Positions 24,655-34,519 of a stretch of 64,000 nt of DNA are shown in pieces; positions within the stretch are counted from its first letter, which is position 1, and every line of letters begins with the position of its first letter. Below the pieces are notes generated by a model that was given only the letters and a program-made list of their open reading frames with translations, was not told where the DNA came from and ran no database searches. Source of the stretch: Crocinitomix catalasitica ATCC 23190 (GTDB lineage: Bacteria; Bacteroidota; Bacteroidia; Flavobacteriales_D; Crocinitomicaceae); the NCBI RefSeq assembly GCF_000621625.1, contig NZ_JHXV01000023.1, positions 1 through 64,000 of the forward strand. The letters run 5' to 3'. The position numbers and the translations under genes are program-made.

Positions 24655-26898
24655 ATGAAAAATGATTTATTAAAAGTAACAATTCGAAAAAACGCTCTTT
24701 TTATTCCACAAAATGGTAATTTAAATGGTGTTTCGAAAAAAATAAATGAAACGACTAGTGTTTTATTGGCCAATTGCGCCAAATTAGGATATACATTTTC
24801 TGAGCCTTTATTGGCTGCAATAAATCCACTCACAACGGTAGAAAAATTAGAAGTCTTTAATTTGCTCAAAGATGTGAGTGGCGTCAATAAAAATTGGACC
24901 CCATTGGTTAAACAATGGAATATTCCAACAGGCGAATCAATTATTGACCATGTGATCACTTGGTTTTCGAATATCTTTCAAGTTAAGAATGGAACGACAT
25001 TGCCATGTGGACACATCATTCCAAATCATACCTTTCCTATTGATCGCTACAATGGTTGCCCTTTTTGTGGAACCCCATTTGAATTCGATAAATTGGATTA
25101 TACTGAGGGTGCAAACAAGCTTAAAGTATTGGATTTATGGACGGAAGTAATGTTAAAGGATGAGATGAATAGTTTTTTAACTTCCCCTGTTGCATTGGAT
25201 GCCACACAGGTTGATAGTCTTAAAGTTTTATTGCAACATTTTGCGATTGATGCGAACCTCGAGATTAGAATGAAGGAAACAATGATGGTTGTTATTGATG
25301 CCTTTGTTGAAAGTGGAAAACCTGAATTGGCTGGTCGATTTTTCAAAACACCGAATGATATACTTCGCTATTTATGGTATAAACATACTGGTTTTTTACA
25401 ATTAATTGAACCAAAAACAATTGTGAATCGAATGACTCAAAATGCTAGATATTCACGTGGATTTGGTAACGAAGCTGGATTGGCAAAATTGCAAGCCATT
25501 GCTGATTTGAAATTAAAATTTAATCGATCGGAATGTAAACAATATGCGATTTGGTTGAATAATTTAAAGTTAAGTATTACTGATCAATGCGAGCAAATGC
25601 ACCCTAAAAGAAATATGTGGGTACGTGTAATTAGAGCATTGCGTTTAGCAGAGTACAGCAAAAGAAAAGGCTTTGAAAACCTTGCAGCTTTATTGGATAC
25701 TTTTTACAATAAAAAATACGAAGTATGGCAGGGTAAAGTCAATCATTTAAAGCTAAAATCAGACGCAGAAGGAACTTTAGCATTGTTAAAACAACGGCCA
25801 GGATTATTTGCAAGATCGTTATTCTCAACAATGGTTTGGTTTGGGCCTGATATTACCATTCAAAACTTTAAAGAAGTAATGGATAAAGTTCCTGCAAGGT
25901 TGATTTATACTTTAAACATGTATGCTGAATCATACTTTGATAAAAATGCATTGAGAAGTGTTAAACCACTAGGTGGCGTGAACAAAAAGATTCCAGCCAA
26001 TAAATTGATTCAATTTTATTCTGATGAGGAACTCCAGAGCATGAAATTATTAGTACAAAGCTTGAGTTTAGAGGTTATTAAACGCAATTTACAAAAGGTA
26101 AAGAACACCAATTCGACCATTTTTATCGATGAAGGTTTATTTAAAATTCCTATTGCAATTGGTGATAGAAACGAACAATTACAAGACTTACCAGAAGCAT
26201 TAATGGGAACGCGTTTTAAAGTTGAAGGGAATACCATTCGATTGTTCTTACAATGGGGTGAAGGTTTGCCAGCGCAACACCTGGACATGGATTTAAGCTG
26301 TAATGTTGCGTATGAGAATAGAAACGAATTTTGTTCTTATTCACAACTTGTTATTCCAGGTTGTAAACATAGCGGTGATATTCAATCTATCCCTGATAAA
26401 GTTGGTACGGCCGAATATATTGATCTTGACTTGGTTAAATTGAATGACCTTGGTGCAAAATTTATAAGTTTTACTTGTAATGCTTTTACCAGCGGTAATA
26501 TATCTCCGAATCTTGTAGTTGGTTGGATGAATAGTCGGGTACCGATGAAAATTTCATCGTCCGGTGTGGCGTACGATCCAACTGCGGTGCAACATCAAGT
26601 AAGAATAAAACAAAACCTTACTAAAGGCATGGTATTCGGAGTACTTGATATTGAAAAATGTGAAGTAATTTGGTTAGAAATGAGTTTTTCTGGACAAATT
26701 GTTCAAGGCCTTGATAGAAATGCGTTGAATGCGTTGATCAATAAATTGGACGCAAAATTAAAGATTGGAGATTTACTTCAATTAAAAGCTGATGTTCAAG
26801 GATTAAACAGAATTGATGATGCAACAATTGCCGATGAAGTATACGATATGAAATGGGCATTAAATACGGCTGAAGTCAGCAAATTATTCTTGGAATAA
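24655..26898 (+). CDS. Zinc-ribbon / helical / TerD-like protein, putative Y-RNA partner
   Basis: 747 residues. Residues 1-115 are unassigned. A zinc ribbon near 120-145 has CGHIIPNH...CPFCG. An alpha-helical stretch, possibly HEAT-like, runs about 160-480 and includes MWVRVIRALRLAEYSKRKG and LLKQRPGLFARSLF. A TerD-like domain spans about 530-690 (HLDMDLSCNVAYENRN, CKHSGDIQSIPDKVG, YIDLDLVKL, VFGVLDIEKCEVIWLEM). I see no DxSxS vWA site, so it is not a standard Ro60/Rsr, though the helical-plus-second-domain layout is reminiscent. Four Y-RNA-like elements form its 5' leader, and it shares operator and 3' hairpin with rtcB. I infer RNA binding in a damage response. Confidence 0.7.
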   Translation: MKNDLLKVTIRKNALFIPQNGNLNGVSKKINETTSVLLANCAKLGYTFSEPLLAAINPLTTVEKLEVFNLLKDVSGVNKNWTPLVKQWNIPTGESIIDHVITWFSNIFQVKNGTTLPCGHIIPNHTFPIDRYNGCPFCGTPFEFDKLDYTEGANKLKVLDLWTEVMLKDEMNSFLTSPVALDATQVDSLKVLLQHFAIDANLEIRMKETMMVVIDAFVESGKPELAGRFFKTPNDILRYLWYKHTGFLQLIEPKTIVNRMTQNARYSRGFGNEAGLAKLQAIADLKLKFNRSECKQYAIWLNNLKLSITDQCEQMHPKRNMWVRVIRALRLAEYSKRKGFENLAALLDTFYNKKYEVWQGKVNHLKLKSDAEGTLALLKQRPGLFARSLFSTMVWFGPDITIQNFKEVMDKVPARLIYTLNMYAESYFDKNALRSVKPLGGVNKKIPANKLIQFYSDEELQSMKLLVQSLSLEVIKRNLQKVKNTNSTIFIDEGLFKIPIAIGDRNEQLQDLPEALMGTRFKVEGNTIRLFLQWGEGLPAQHLDMDLSCNVAYENRNEFCSYSQLVIPGCKHSGDIQSIPDKVGTAEYIDLDLVKLNDLGAKFISFTCNAFTSGNISPNLVVGWMNSRVPMKISSSGVAYDPTAVQHQVRIKQNLTKGMVFGVLDIEKCEVIWLEMSFSGQIVQGLDRNALNALINKLDAKLKIGDLLQLKADVQGLNRIDDATIADEVYDMKWALNTAEVSKLFLE

Positions 26899-26912
26899 TG
26901 ATTAGATGTTGA

Positions 26913-26943
26913 ATGGGAAGTGAGGTAATTTGGCCTTGCTTCC
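26913..26943 (+). other. 3'-UTR hairpin shared with rtcB
   Basis: Identical over 31 nt to 22611-22641. It begins 15 nt after the TerD-like stop. Ten-pair stem GGAAGTGAGG/CCTTGCTTCC, loop TAATTTGG, no U-tract. Confidence 0.7.
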
Positions 26944-26960
26944 TAGATTTAGGAACTATT

Positions 26961-27242
26961 TTAACTATAAATCGGCATCAATAATACATACATTATCAAA
27001 CTGATTAATACGGCTGCAAAGATCAAAGTTCCCATTAACCTGTTCTTTCGAACTTTTTGCATATCCGCTCGAATTTCAGCTAACAATTCTGGTGTAGCTT
27101 CTTTATATTTTAAAGCTTTTCCTTTTTGCTCACCAGCGTCAGTATTGGCAGAACTATCCTTCAGTGATCGTTTAACACTTTCACCACGTTGTTTATTCAC
27201 CGATTTAACCATCCCCGATGCAGGACCCCATCCAAATGACAT
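26961..27242 (-). CDS. Small C-terminally anchored membrane protein
   Basis: 93 residues. A polar N-terminal half (GWGPASGMVKSVNKQRGESVKRSLKDSS) is followed by a charged helix and one C-terminal membrane segment (LMGTLIFAAVLISLIMYVLLMPIYS). The layout is that of small Bacteroidota proteins of unknown function. It lies 9 nt downstream of the FG-GAP protein gene on the same strand. Confidence 0.6.
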   Translation of the reverse strand: MSFGWGPASGMVKSVNKQRGESVKRSLKDSSANTDAGEQKGKALKYKEATPELLAEIRADMQKVRKNRLMGTLIFAAVLISLIMYVLLMPIYS

Positions 27243-27251
27243 TGAAACCTA

Positions 27252-30200
27252 TTATTGAATAACAATTTTTACAGTACCCGCTTCCATGTTTGAAGTTGTA
27301 AGTGTGATTAAATAAACGCCTGGACTTAAAAATTTATTCTCAAAAATATGACTTGATCCTTTCAAATTTGACATTGAATAAACCTCTTTTCCTAACAAAT
27401 TATAGATTTTTAACTGACTTTCACCTTTTAATTCTTCGCCAAAATATATTGTTGTAAAGTTCGAAAATGGATTAGGATAAACCAATAGTCTCAATTGACT
27501 TGACTCGTTTTCTAAGATATTGTCAAATTCTTCAACATACAAAGTATTTAAAGTTGTATTTGTTATAATAGCTGGGTTCTCATCAAAATAAATTTTCGCA
27601 TAATTGTGTATCTCAGTGCCAATATCGAGTCCTTCAATTAAATCGATTTTAAATTTAACGAAACCGTGACTTGCTAATTCATTTACATTGCTGTCGGGTA
27701 ACATTATATTTTCAAATCTGAAAGATATTTCTCCTGAAGGTAGCCATACTATTTCCATTGGATCACTCCAAGAAACAGGCCTTAATGAGGACCAATCTAG
27801 ATTAGGGTCAAGTTGATCTACAATCACTACGTTCCTAGCGGTATCAGTACCTGTATTTTGAAAACGAATAATATATTCTAAAGATGGAGTTGTTGGAGGA
27901 ATAAGCCCCATTTCTTCTACGCCCTTAGGCGTAACCGACTTATCATTAGGATCGTAAGCACAAACTAAAATTTGGTTTAAAGTATCATTGGCTACGTAAT
28001 CAGATTCATCAATTGAAGTAATAAGTAGACTAGACAAGGTGTCTCCCATGAAACTAAAATCAGGCAATTCAACTTGAACATTAAAGTTAACCCTACCAAA
28101 ATATGCTAAACTTTCATAGCTCCAAAAGATTTGTTGGTCAACTATGGAGTCAGGTTCAACCTCACTAGAAATATAAGCAACATTTTCATCCAACTTCATG
28201 GTGATTATACCTGATGGATTTGTTGTCCCGACATTATTTATATCAATCCAATAATTGACAATAGTATTACATCTTGGAAAATCTCCTGAAAGCGAATTCT
28301 CAACCTCATCTACAACTTCACTAAAATAAATACCAAAATCAACACTATCTTCATACGTAAAGTATTCATCAACCTCGACAGAATAAATCGAAGGATCAGT
28401 TGTAATGTGCCAATGTTCTAATTCTGCTAATGAAATTGCATAAGTTTCAATTACATCCGAATTTGCTATCATGATATAGTCTCCATCTTCATAAGTAAAG
28501 GCATAAGAATAATCGGGGTCACTAATCACCTCTAACATCGACGTTCCAATTTCATCTAAGTCTTCAGTCCCGTTTTCATTTAAGTCAATAAAAACTTTAC
28601 CCCTTATTTGATTTGGACTAAATTGATAGTTTTCATAGATTGCAATAGACTGATCCCAATAAGATGAAACTAACACATCAAAATCACCGTCATTGTCCAA
28701 ATCACTAGCTAAAATTTCGCGTATAAGGTCATGGCTATTAGAAATTGATTGAGGTTCTCCGAAAGTGGCATCTCCTAAATTCTCAAGCCAAACTAATGCA
28801 TCATCTTCAGGGTAATTAGCTCCCCCAATAAGCAAATCAGGATCACCATCATTATCAAGGTCTGCCATCTGGACAATTTTCGGATCAGTATGCTCAGAAT
28901 AAAGAATATTTGCATCCCCAAATCCTAAATCGCCCAAATTCTCATACCATTTAACGGGTACTCCCGTTGTAAAACCAACTACCACATCCATTAACCCATC
29001 ACCATTTATATCTCCGTAATGGATCCCCGCATCGTAACTAACGCCTGTTGCAATCGCTTGGGGATCCCTAAATAAACCATATCCATTATTTTTGCGCCAT
29101 CGAACTTCATTATCCCTGCCATGGGTATATATTAAATCTACATTTCCATCAGCATCAATATCTACTAATTCAAATGTTGTCATCGAACCCATATCATCGT
29201 ACTCATAAATATAGTCGCGAAACTCTCCAGCATCATTAAAAATAACTGACAGTTTATCAAAATCAAGTGATAATAATTCAAGATAACCGTCACCATTTAT
29301 ATCATAACATTCAATATCTTTACCATCTTCAGCATCATCTACTAGAATTTGTTTATCTCCGAAATTTCCATCACCAGTATTTTCGAACCAAGAAATTATT
29401 GCACCTTCTTTTTCACAAACGGCAATATCTATATCACCATCATTATCAAAATCACCTGCACAAGCACTCACTGGCTCGTCAAAATCATCACTTATAATTT
29501 CTTTTAATTGAAAGTTTAAATCACCATGATTTTTATACCAATAAACCTTATCTAATTGAAAATCAATAGCCAAAACATCATCTAACCCATCTCCATCTAT
29601 ATCAAAAACATCCAGTTTTTCAGGTCGATACGTATTGATAGAAATATAATTATAAGAACCGTCAAAACTTCCTCCACCCAGATTTTTAAACCAAACAACT
29701 GGTTGTTCTACATTATACTCACCGAATTCATATTTATAACTTACCATAATATCCAAATTTCCATCGTTATCAAAATCGGCTAAATCAATTGTTTGAGGAT
29801 AAGGTAATTCACTAAAAAGCACTTCTTGATCATCAAAAACACCATCCCCTAAATTACGATATAGCGCAACTTTTTGATCTGTAACAGAAATAGACAAAAC
29901 ATCATTATCTCCATCATTATCAATGTCACCAACGGAAACTGAAAGAGGGTCTAATACATCGTCAGATATCAATGCTAAATCACTAAACTCTCCTGTTCCT
30001 AAATTTTTATTCCAAACAATTTTATTTTCCCCAACTGTAGAAGTCGAAACGATATCTTTCAATCCATCATTATCTACATCTTTATAAATAGATTTTCTTG
30101 GATAATCTACACCACCCTCAGACCAAACTGGATCTGCACTAAAGTTCCCATCATCTAAATTTTCATACCATCTAATAGCACTTGCATCACCTGGGGCAAC

Positions 30201-30815
30201 AAAATTGAACAAAACATCCAAATCTCCGTCTTCATCCATATCCAATAACTGCCCATCGTAAGGAATTGTAATATACTCTATAATGGTGGAATTAACCCAA
30301 GAAAGTGGAGATCCTTCAGTTTTAAAAACGGATACTATCCTTCCTGCTGATTGAGCAACTAAAACATCAAGAAATCCGTCGTTATCAACATCTCCAATAT
30401 CAACTGCCTTTGGTGTACCAGGAACTTCGCCAATAATTATCGAATCCGCAAATGTTCCATCTCCGTTGTTTTTAAAGTAAACTAAAAGCTGCCTACTTGG
30501 CATACCAGTTTTTTCAAAACTAATTATATCTTCGTACCCGTCTTCGTCAAGATCATGCACAGTAAACAAAGAATTTCTATAGATATTTGTGCTTATTATT
30601 CTGTTTTGTGAGAAATTACCTTCACCTAAATTCTCCTTCCAAACAAGACTTTCTTCCCCACCTAAAACGACATCTATATCACCATCGTTATCTAAATCAT
30701 TAACACTTGTATACTCTCCTCTAATATTATTTATTAGTTCAATTTCATCAGAAAATTGAGCAAAAACAGAGGTTACACTTATTAAACTAAAGAAAAAAAG
30801 TAATAATAATTTCAT
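27252..30815 (-). CDS. Large FG-GAP/VCBS-repeat protein with T9SS sorting domain
   Basis: 1187 residues. A signal peptide ends SVFAQ. About 740 residues of beta-propeller repeats follow, each with a calcium-type DxDxDGxxD motif (NDLDNDGDIDVVLGG, HDLDEDGYEDII, GDVDNDGFLDVLV and many more), then an SdrD-B-like segment (IRGKVFIDLNENGTEDLDEIG), a DUF11/conserved-repeat-like region (RFQNTGTDTARNVVIVDQLD) and a C-terminal sorting domain starting VYPNPFSNFTTIYFG. It is probably a calcium-stabilised secreted or surface adhesin. It stands alone, followed by a small membrane protein gene. Confidence 0.9.
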   Translation of the reverse strand: MKLLLLFFFSLISVTSVFAQFSDEIELINNIRGEYTSVNDLDNDGDIDVVLGGEESLVWKENLGEGNFSQNRIISTNIYRNSLFTVHDLDEDGYEDIISFEKTGMPSRQLLVYFKNNGDGTFADSIIIGEVPGTPKAVDIGDVDNDGFLDVLVAQSAGRIVSVFKTEGSPLSWVNSTIIEYITIPYDGQLLDMDEDGDLDVLFNFVAPGDASAIRWYENLDDGNFSADPVWSEGGVDYPRKSIYKDVDNDGLKDIVSTSTVGENKIVWNKNLGTGEFSDLALISDDVLDPLSVSVGDIDNDGDNDVLSISVTDQKVALYRNLGDGVFDDQEVLFSELPYPQTIDLADFDNDGNLDIMVSYKYEFGEYNVEQPVVWFKNLGGGSFDGSYNYISINTYRPEKLDVFDIDGDGLDDVLAIDFQLDKVYWYKNHGDLNFQLKEIISDDFDEPVSACAGDFDNDGDIDIAVCEKEGAIISWFENTGDGNFGDKQILVDDAEDGKDIECYDINGDGYLELLSLDFDKLSVIFNDAGEFRDYIYEYDDMGSMTTFELVDIDADGNVDLIYTHGRDNEVRWRKNNGYGLFRDPQAIATGVSYDAGIHYGDINGDGLMDVVVGFTTGVPVKWYENLGDLGFGDANILYSEHTDPKIVQMADLDNDGDPDLLIGGANYPEDDALVWLENLGDATFGEPQSISNSHDLIREILASDLDNDGDFDVLVSSYWDQSIAIYENYQFSPNQIRGKVFIDLNENGTEDLDEIGTSMLEVISDPDYSYAFTYEDGDYIMIANSDVIETYAISLAELEHWHITTDPSIYSVEVDEYFTYEDSVDFGIYFSEVVDEVENSLSGDFPRCNTIVNYWIDINNVGTTNPSGIITMKLDENVAYISSEVEPDSIVDQQIFWSYESLAYFGRVNFNVQVELPDFSFMGDTLSSLLITSIDESDYVANDTLNQILVCAYDPNDKSVTPKGVEEMGLIPPTTPSLEYIIRFQNTGTDTARNVVIVDQLDPNLDWSSLRPVSWSDPMEIVWLPSGEISFRFENIMLPDSNVNELASHGFVKFKIDLIEGLDIGTEIHNYAKIYFDENPAIITNTTLNTLYVEEFDNILENESSQLRLLVYPNPFSNFTTIYFGEELKGESQLKIYNLLGKEVYSMSNLKGSSHIFENKFLSPGVYLITLTTSNMEAGTVKIVIQ

Positions 30816-30927
30816 AAAAATTAGGTTTTATTTAGAATAAAGTTAATCAATTTTAAAAAATCAAATTTTTGGTTGGCTAGTAAAAGTCTTTTTAGAAATA
30901 TAAACTCTGTTTTTAAGAAGTCGGCAT

Positions 30928-31090
30928 CCCACCCCTGATAGCAGCAGCAGCAGCTTGCATGAAAACACCATTTAACAAATGCTAAAAAGGAAATGTGGCG
31001 CGTTAGCAAACATTTGCATTTTTTTGCTTTTGTAATGGGGATGAAGGCAACTATAGCGGATAGCAGGACAGTGAGGCACGAACGTAGGTG
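30928..31090. repeat. Dispersed repeat family B, copy 3
   Basis: Homologous to 8876-9040 and 16009-16171, starting CCCACCCCTGATAGCAG with an expanded CAG run, and ending CTATAGCGGATAGCAGG...CGTAGGTG. It touches the 3' end of the ABC1 kinase gene. Confidence 0.75.
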
Positions 31091-31092
31091 GC

Positions 31093-32727
31093 CTACCTCC
31101 TATTCCTCCGAACAGATACAATCAACATGACTATCAATATTGCCCCGACTGGAATACTCCAAAATTCGATTGTGGGGTGCTGTGAGAAAACGGTGAGGAA
31201 TATTAGCGCAATGAGAGCCATGAACAACATGAATTGATGGCCCAAAGCATACATTTTTCTCAGGTCTTTGTTCCTTGTTTCAACCACCAACTTACCGCGA
31301 TTGGCATTGTCTAAAAACTGATTTAATGCTGAAGGCAACTGAATGAGTGCCGTGAATTCTTGTTTGATGGTATCGCTAATAATGTTCTTCAATCCGCCTC
31401 CGCTGAGCACCATTTTTTTGAGGTAAGGTTTGACGGTATCCATTGGGTTATATTCGGGAGCGATAGTAGCACTGATGCCTTGAATTAGAATCATAGCCCT
31501 GTCGAGTAGAATCCAATCTTTAGGAACGCGAATGGTATTGGTGAGGTTCTTCACGCCGATTTCTTTCCGCAAACGATCGATACTGCTGCCTTTGATATCA
31601 TCAAACGAAACATCTTTAAAATTCATGTTGTCAATTTTGATTTCGTTTTGAACAAAGGTAGTCAGAGCATCAACCAATTTTTCAGCAACCGCCATGGAAT
31701 CATAATCGGTGCCTAAGAATCCCATTTTTTGAAGGGAGGCAATGATTTTTGGCGTGTCCTTGCGAATGATGTGTTGAATAATAATTGGAATTTCTTTCCG
31801 CATCTCGTCGTTCAATACGGCTGTGGCACCAAAATCAAGTAAAATAATTTCGCCTTTTTGGTTGACCAATACATTGCCCGGATGTGGATCGGCATGGTAG
31901 AATCCGTCGACCAGAATCATTTTGCAAAAAGCGGTGATTAATGTTTCTGACAGGACTTGAGGATCGATATTCCACTCCGCTAATTTTTCGCGGTTGGTGA
32001 TTTTTACCCCTTCATGAAAGGCACAAACAATAATTTTTGGTGACGAATAGGACGGATAAACTTTTGGAACAACGATATTTTCAAATTCAGCAATATTCTC
32101 TGAAATTCGAACCATTGATTTTGCTTCCAAGGCATAATCCAATTCCTCTTCCACCATTTTTCGAACTTGTTGGTAGACAAATTCGATTCCGTTTATTTTT
32201 AAGAAAAAAGAGACCTTCTTTACCAAATTTTCGACAATGTTCAAATCGAGTTCTGCCAAAGCCTCAATATTCGAGTGTTGAATTTTAACCGCGACTTGTT
32301 CGCCTGTTTTTAACCTCGCTTTATACACTTGCCCTATGGAGGCGGATGCGATAGGCACCTCATCAAATTCGGCAAATAAAGCGGAAATAGATTCGCCCAA
32401 TTCCTTTTGTATGGTCGCTTCAGTTTCAGAGAAAGGACTGGCTGGCGCGGCATCTTGTAGGGATTCTAACACCTCAGCATAGGCATCAGGTAAAATGGTA
32501 GACATGACCGACAAAAGCTGACCCACTTTAACGAATAACCCTCTTAATTCTAGAATTGCACCTTTAATGCGTTCGGCATTTTTTTGGTGGACTGCTCCTA
32601 TTCGTTTGTCGAAATACTGTTGTCCAAACACCTTCTTTCGCGCAAAAAGCCAAAGATAATTCCACATGATACGATAAGCTAATCTGTAGGCTTTTCTGGC
32701 TCTTTTCTTTGAGGTGGACTTATCCAT
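31093..32727 (-). CDS. ABC1/UbiB/AarF family atypical kinase
   Basis: 544 residues. It has the family-specific KxGQ motif (LRGLFVKVGQLLSVMS), the Ala-rich loop replacing the P-loop (PIASASIGQVYKARLKTGEQVAVKIQH) and the catalytic region DGFYHADPHPGNVLVNQKGEIILLDFGATA. Two C-terminal membrane helices (MLFMALIALIFLTVF, FWSIPVGAILIVMLIV) anchor it. Such proteins support quinone or isoprenoid-lipid metabolism. No quinone genes are adjacent, so the specific role is unknown. Confidence 0.92.
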   Translation of the reverse strand: MDKSTSKKRARKAYRLAYRIMWNYLWLFARKKVFGQQYFDKRIGAVHQKNAERIKGAILELRGLFVKVGQLLSVMSTILPDAYAEVLESLQDAAPASPFSETEATIQKELGESISALFAEFDEVPIASASIGQVYKARLKTGEQVAVKIQHSNIEALAELDLNIVENLVKKVSFFLKINGIEFVYQQVRKMVEEELDYALEAKSMVRISENIAEFENIVVPKVYPSYSSPKIIVCAFHEGVKITNREKLAEWNIDPQVLSETLITAFCKMILVDGFYHADPHPGNVLVNQKGEIILLDFGATAVLNDEMRKEIPIIIQHIIRKDTPKIIASLQKMGFLGTDYDSMAVAEKLVDALTTFVQNEIKIDNMNFKDVSFDDIKGSSIDRLRKEIGVKNLTNTIRVPKDWILLDRAMILIQGISATIAPEYNPMDTVKPYLKKMVLSGGGLKNIISDTIKQEFTALIQLPSALNQFLDNANRGKLVVETRNKDLRKMYALGHQFMLFMALIALIFLTVFSQHPTIEFWSIPVGAILIVMLIVSVRRNRR

Positions 32728-32860
32728 TTTTAGGCGATGTATTTGTATGGTACAAGATACGGAGAAATGGATGGATTATTATGGGTTGATTGAAATATTC
32801 TCATCCGCAGGTAAAAAACATCGGTTAAATCAATGTTAACTAGATTGTATAAATTTATTT

Positions 32861-34009
32861 TTAATATTGAGCATTTGGTAAAATATCCAAGATTCGTTGC
32901 TGCTCAATTTCTGATAAATCGTGATAAAAAATAGAATATTGACCCCCATCCAATTTTTTGTAGATTCTATCAATTAAAATATCGGGTATAGATTTCAAAA
33001 AGCGAAGTTCTTTATTTGTTAGTTTCTCGACATCTATACTAGAAACCGTTAGTACCTCTATTGAGGAAATTTGAGAAATGATTTGTACAAAATTTGTTAA
33101 TGCGACATCTATTAATTTCAATGTTTCAATTGTTGTAGACTTCATGAGATTGCCTGACACTTTCAACTTGTGTGCATAAGCAATATCAAGACCATAAATA
33201 GGCAGTAATCCAATAGAGTCAGGAAGCATCTCAAGCTTATAAATATCTTTAAGTTTTAGCCATCTTAACGTACTTAACTCGCTCATGTCTCCTTTGATTT
33301 CCTTCAAATTTGGTCCATTGATTACCAGTTCATTCAAATTTGTTAGTCCGTGCCAAATATTTGGTATAAATTCGTTTTTCTTTAAACTCAGTTCTAGGCT
33401 TTCAAGTGATGGTAAATAACCGAATGAAGTAGGCAATTCCTTAATAATTTCAGCTGAAATTATTAATTTTTTGAGATTAGTTAATCTTCCAAGATAATTC
33501 GTAAATACTCCTATATTTCCAATTCTTATTGAAAGACTTACCAATTGATTCATTTCCCCTATGGATTTAGGAAATTCATTCACTTGACTACCACTTATAT
33601 TCAAAGCTGTCAAATGCTTACATCCTGAAAAAAAATCAGGTAATACTTCAACTGAATCTACACTAATATGTATAGTTTTTAAATTTTCAAGATTGCGGAT
33701 TTCTTTTCTAATCTTTACTTCATAGCTATCTTCTTCTTTATTTTTCGGGTAAAAATCAATTCTAAGAGACTCTAAATTTTCTAATTTCCCTATTATTTCT
33801 AACCACTCTTTTTTGAGAAATTCATAATTAACTGACAAATGATAAACATCATTGTATGGAATACTGTCCATAGCCGCTAATTCATACAGTTTACATTCTG
33901 TATTTTGAGTAATAATCGGTGCTGAAAAACTGTAATTATTAATAGCAAATACTTCTTGACTATAAAAAACTGAAATTAATACTACAATCTTTAAGATATT
34001 CACCCTCAT
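32861..34009 (-). CDS. Secreted leucine-rich-repeat protein
   Basis: 382 residues with a signal peptide of about 22 (IVVLISVFYSQEVFA). About ten leucine-rich repeats follow, such as LENLESLRIDFYP, CKHLTALNISGSQVNEFPKSIGEMNQLVSLSIR and LPSLESLELSLKKNEFIPNIWHGLTNLNELVI, ending with a capping segment (LSEIEQQRILDILPNAQY). There is no T9SS sorting domain, so it is probably periplasmic and may mediate protein binding. No operon partner. Confidence 0.8.
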   Translation of the reverse strand: MRVNILKIVVLISVFYSQEVFAINNYSFSAPIITQNTECKLYELAAMDSIPYNDVYHLSVNYEFLKKEWLEIIGKLENLESLRIDFYPKNKEEDSYEVKIRKEIRNLENLKTIHISVDSVEVLPDFFSGCKHLTALNISGSQVNEFPKSIGEMNQLVSLSIRIGNIGVFTNYLGRLTNLKKLIISAEIIKELPTSFGYLPSLESLELSLKKNEFIPNIWHGLTNLNELVINGPNLKEIKGDMSELSTLRWLKLKDIYKLEMLPDSIGLLPIYGLDIAYAHKLKVSGNLMKSTTIETLKLIDVALTNFVQIISQISSIEVLTVSSIDVEKLTNKELRFLKSIPDILIDRIYKKLDGGQYSIFYHDLSEIEQQRILDILPNAQY

Positions 34010-34250
34010 TATTTTTTGAACAAACTAAATACAGTTAATAATAATACAAAATTTATATCGACTCGATACGACTTTCGTTTTTTTGTAATGTAATTTAAAT
34101 TTTACAATTCAGGGTATTAGCATTGCAACCGCGACCGAAGAACACACACGTTCGACAAACTCAGAGCATCGCTCAACAGGATATTGCTAAATGAGTGCGA
34201 TTTTTTTTTTAAAATTTACAAATCAAAACTATCTCACCATTTTATTCTTT

Positions 34251-34375
34251 TAGCCTCTTCTTCCTTTTTTTACAGCAAAAAAAGGAAGCAAAAAAGGCTG
34301 CCTGGCAGGGCATAAATCCAATAGCCCGCTTTTACTCACCAACGCCACTCTTGAAAGAATGGCATCAACGTTTTT
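34251..34375. repeat. Dispersed repeat family A, copy 2 (short)
   Basis: Contains the CTTCCTTTTTTT hairpin, the GGCTGCCTGGCAGGG segment and AATAGCCCGCTTTTACTCACC, but lacks the CTCCAATC inverted repeat, joining directly to GAATGGCATC. The rest of the gap 34010-34519 holds no gene I can support. Confidence 0.75.
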
Positions 34376-34519
34376 TGCTACTAGTTCAAATTTTAGATTT
34401 CTCTACTACTCCCTTTCCACTGTCCCGAAAAATTTTTAGGTAATTTTTATAGGCGGAACAAGATACGGAGAAATGGATGGATTATTATGGGTTTGATGAA
34501 TTATTCTTTTAACGTTATT

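Noticed and set aside
24459-24959. Minus-strand 166-residue open frame across the Y-RNA array and start of the TerD gene
   Set aside because: It overlaps structured RNAs and a real gene on the other strand and shows no family features.
24655-26898. Calling this protein a standard Ro60/TROVE (Rsr)
   Set aside because: No vWA DxSxS metal site is visible; the C-terminal third matches TerD-type segments instead. I kept only the functional analogy.
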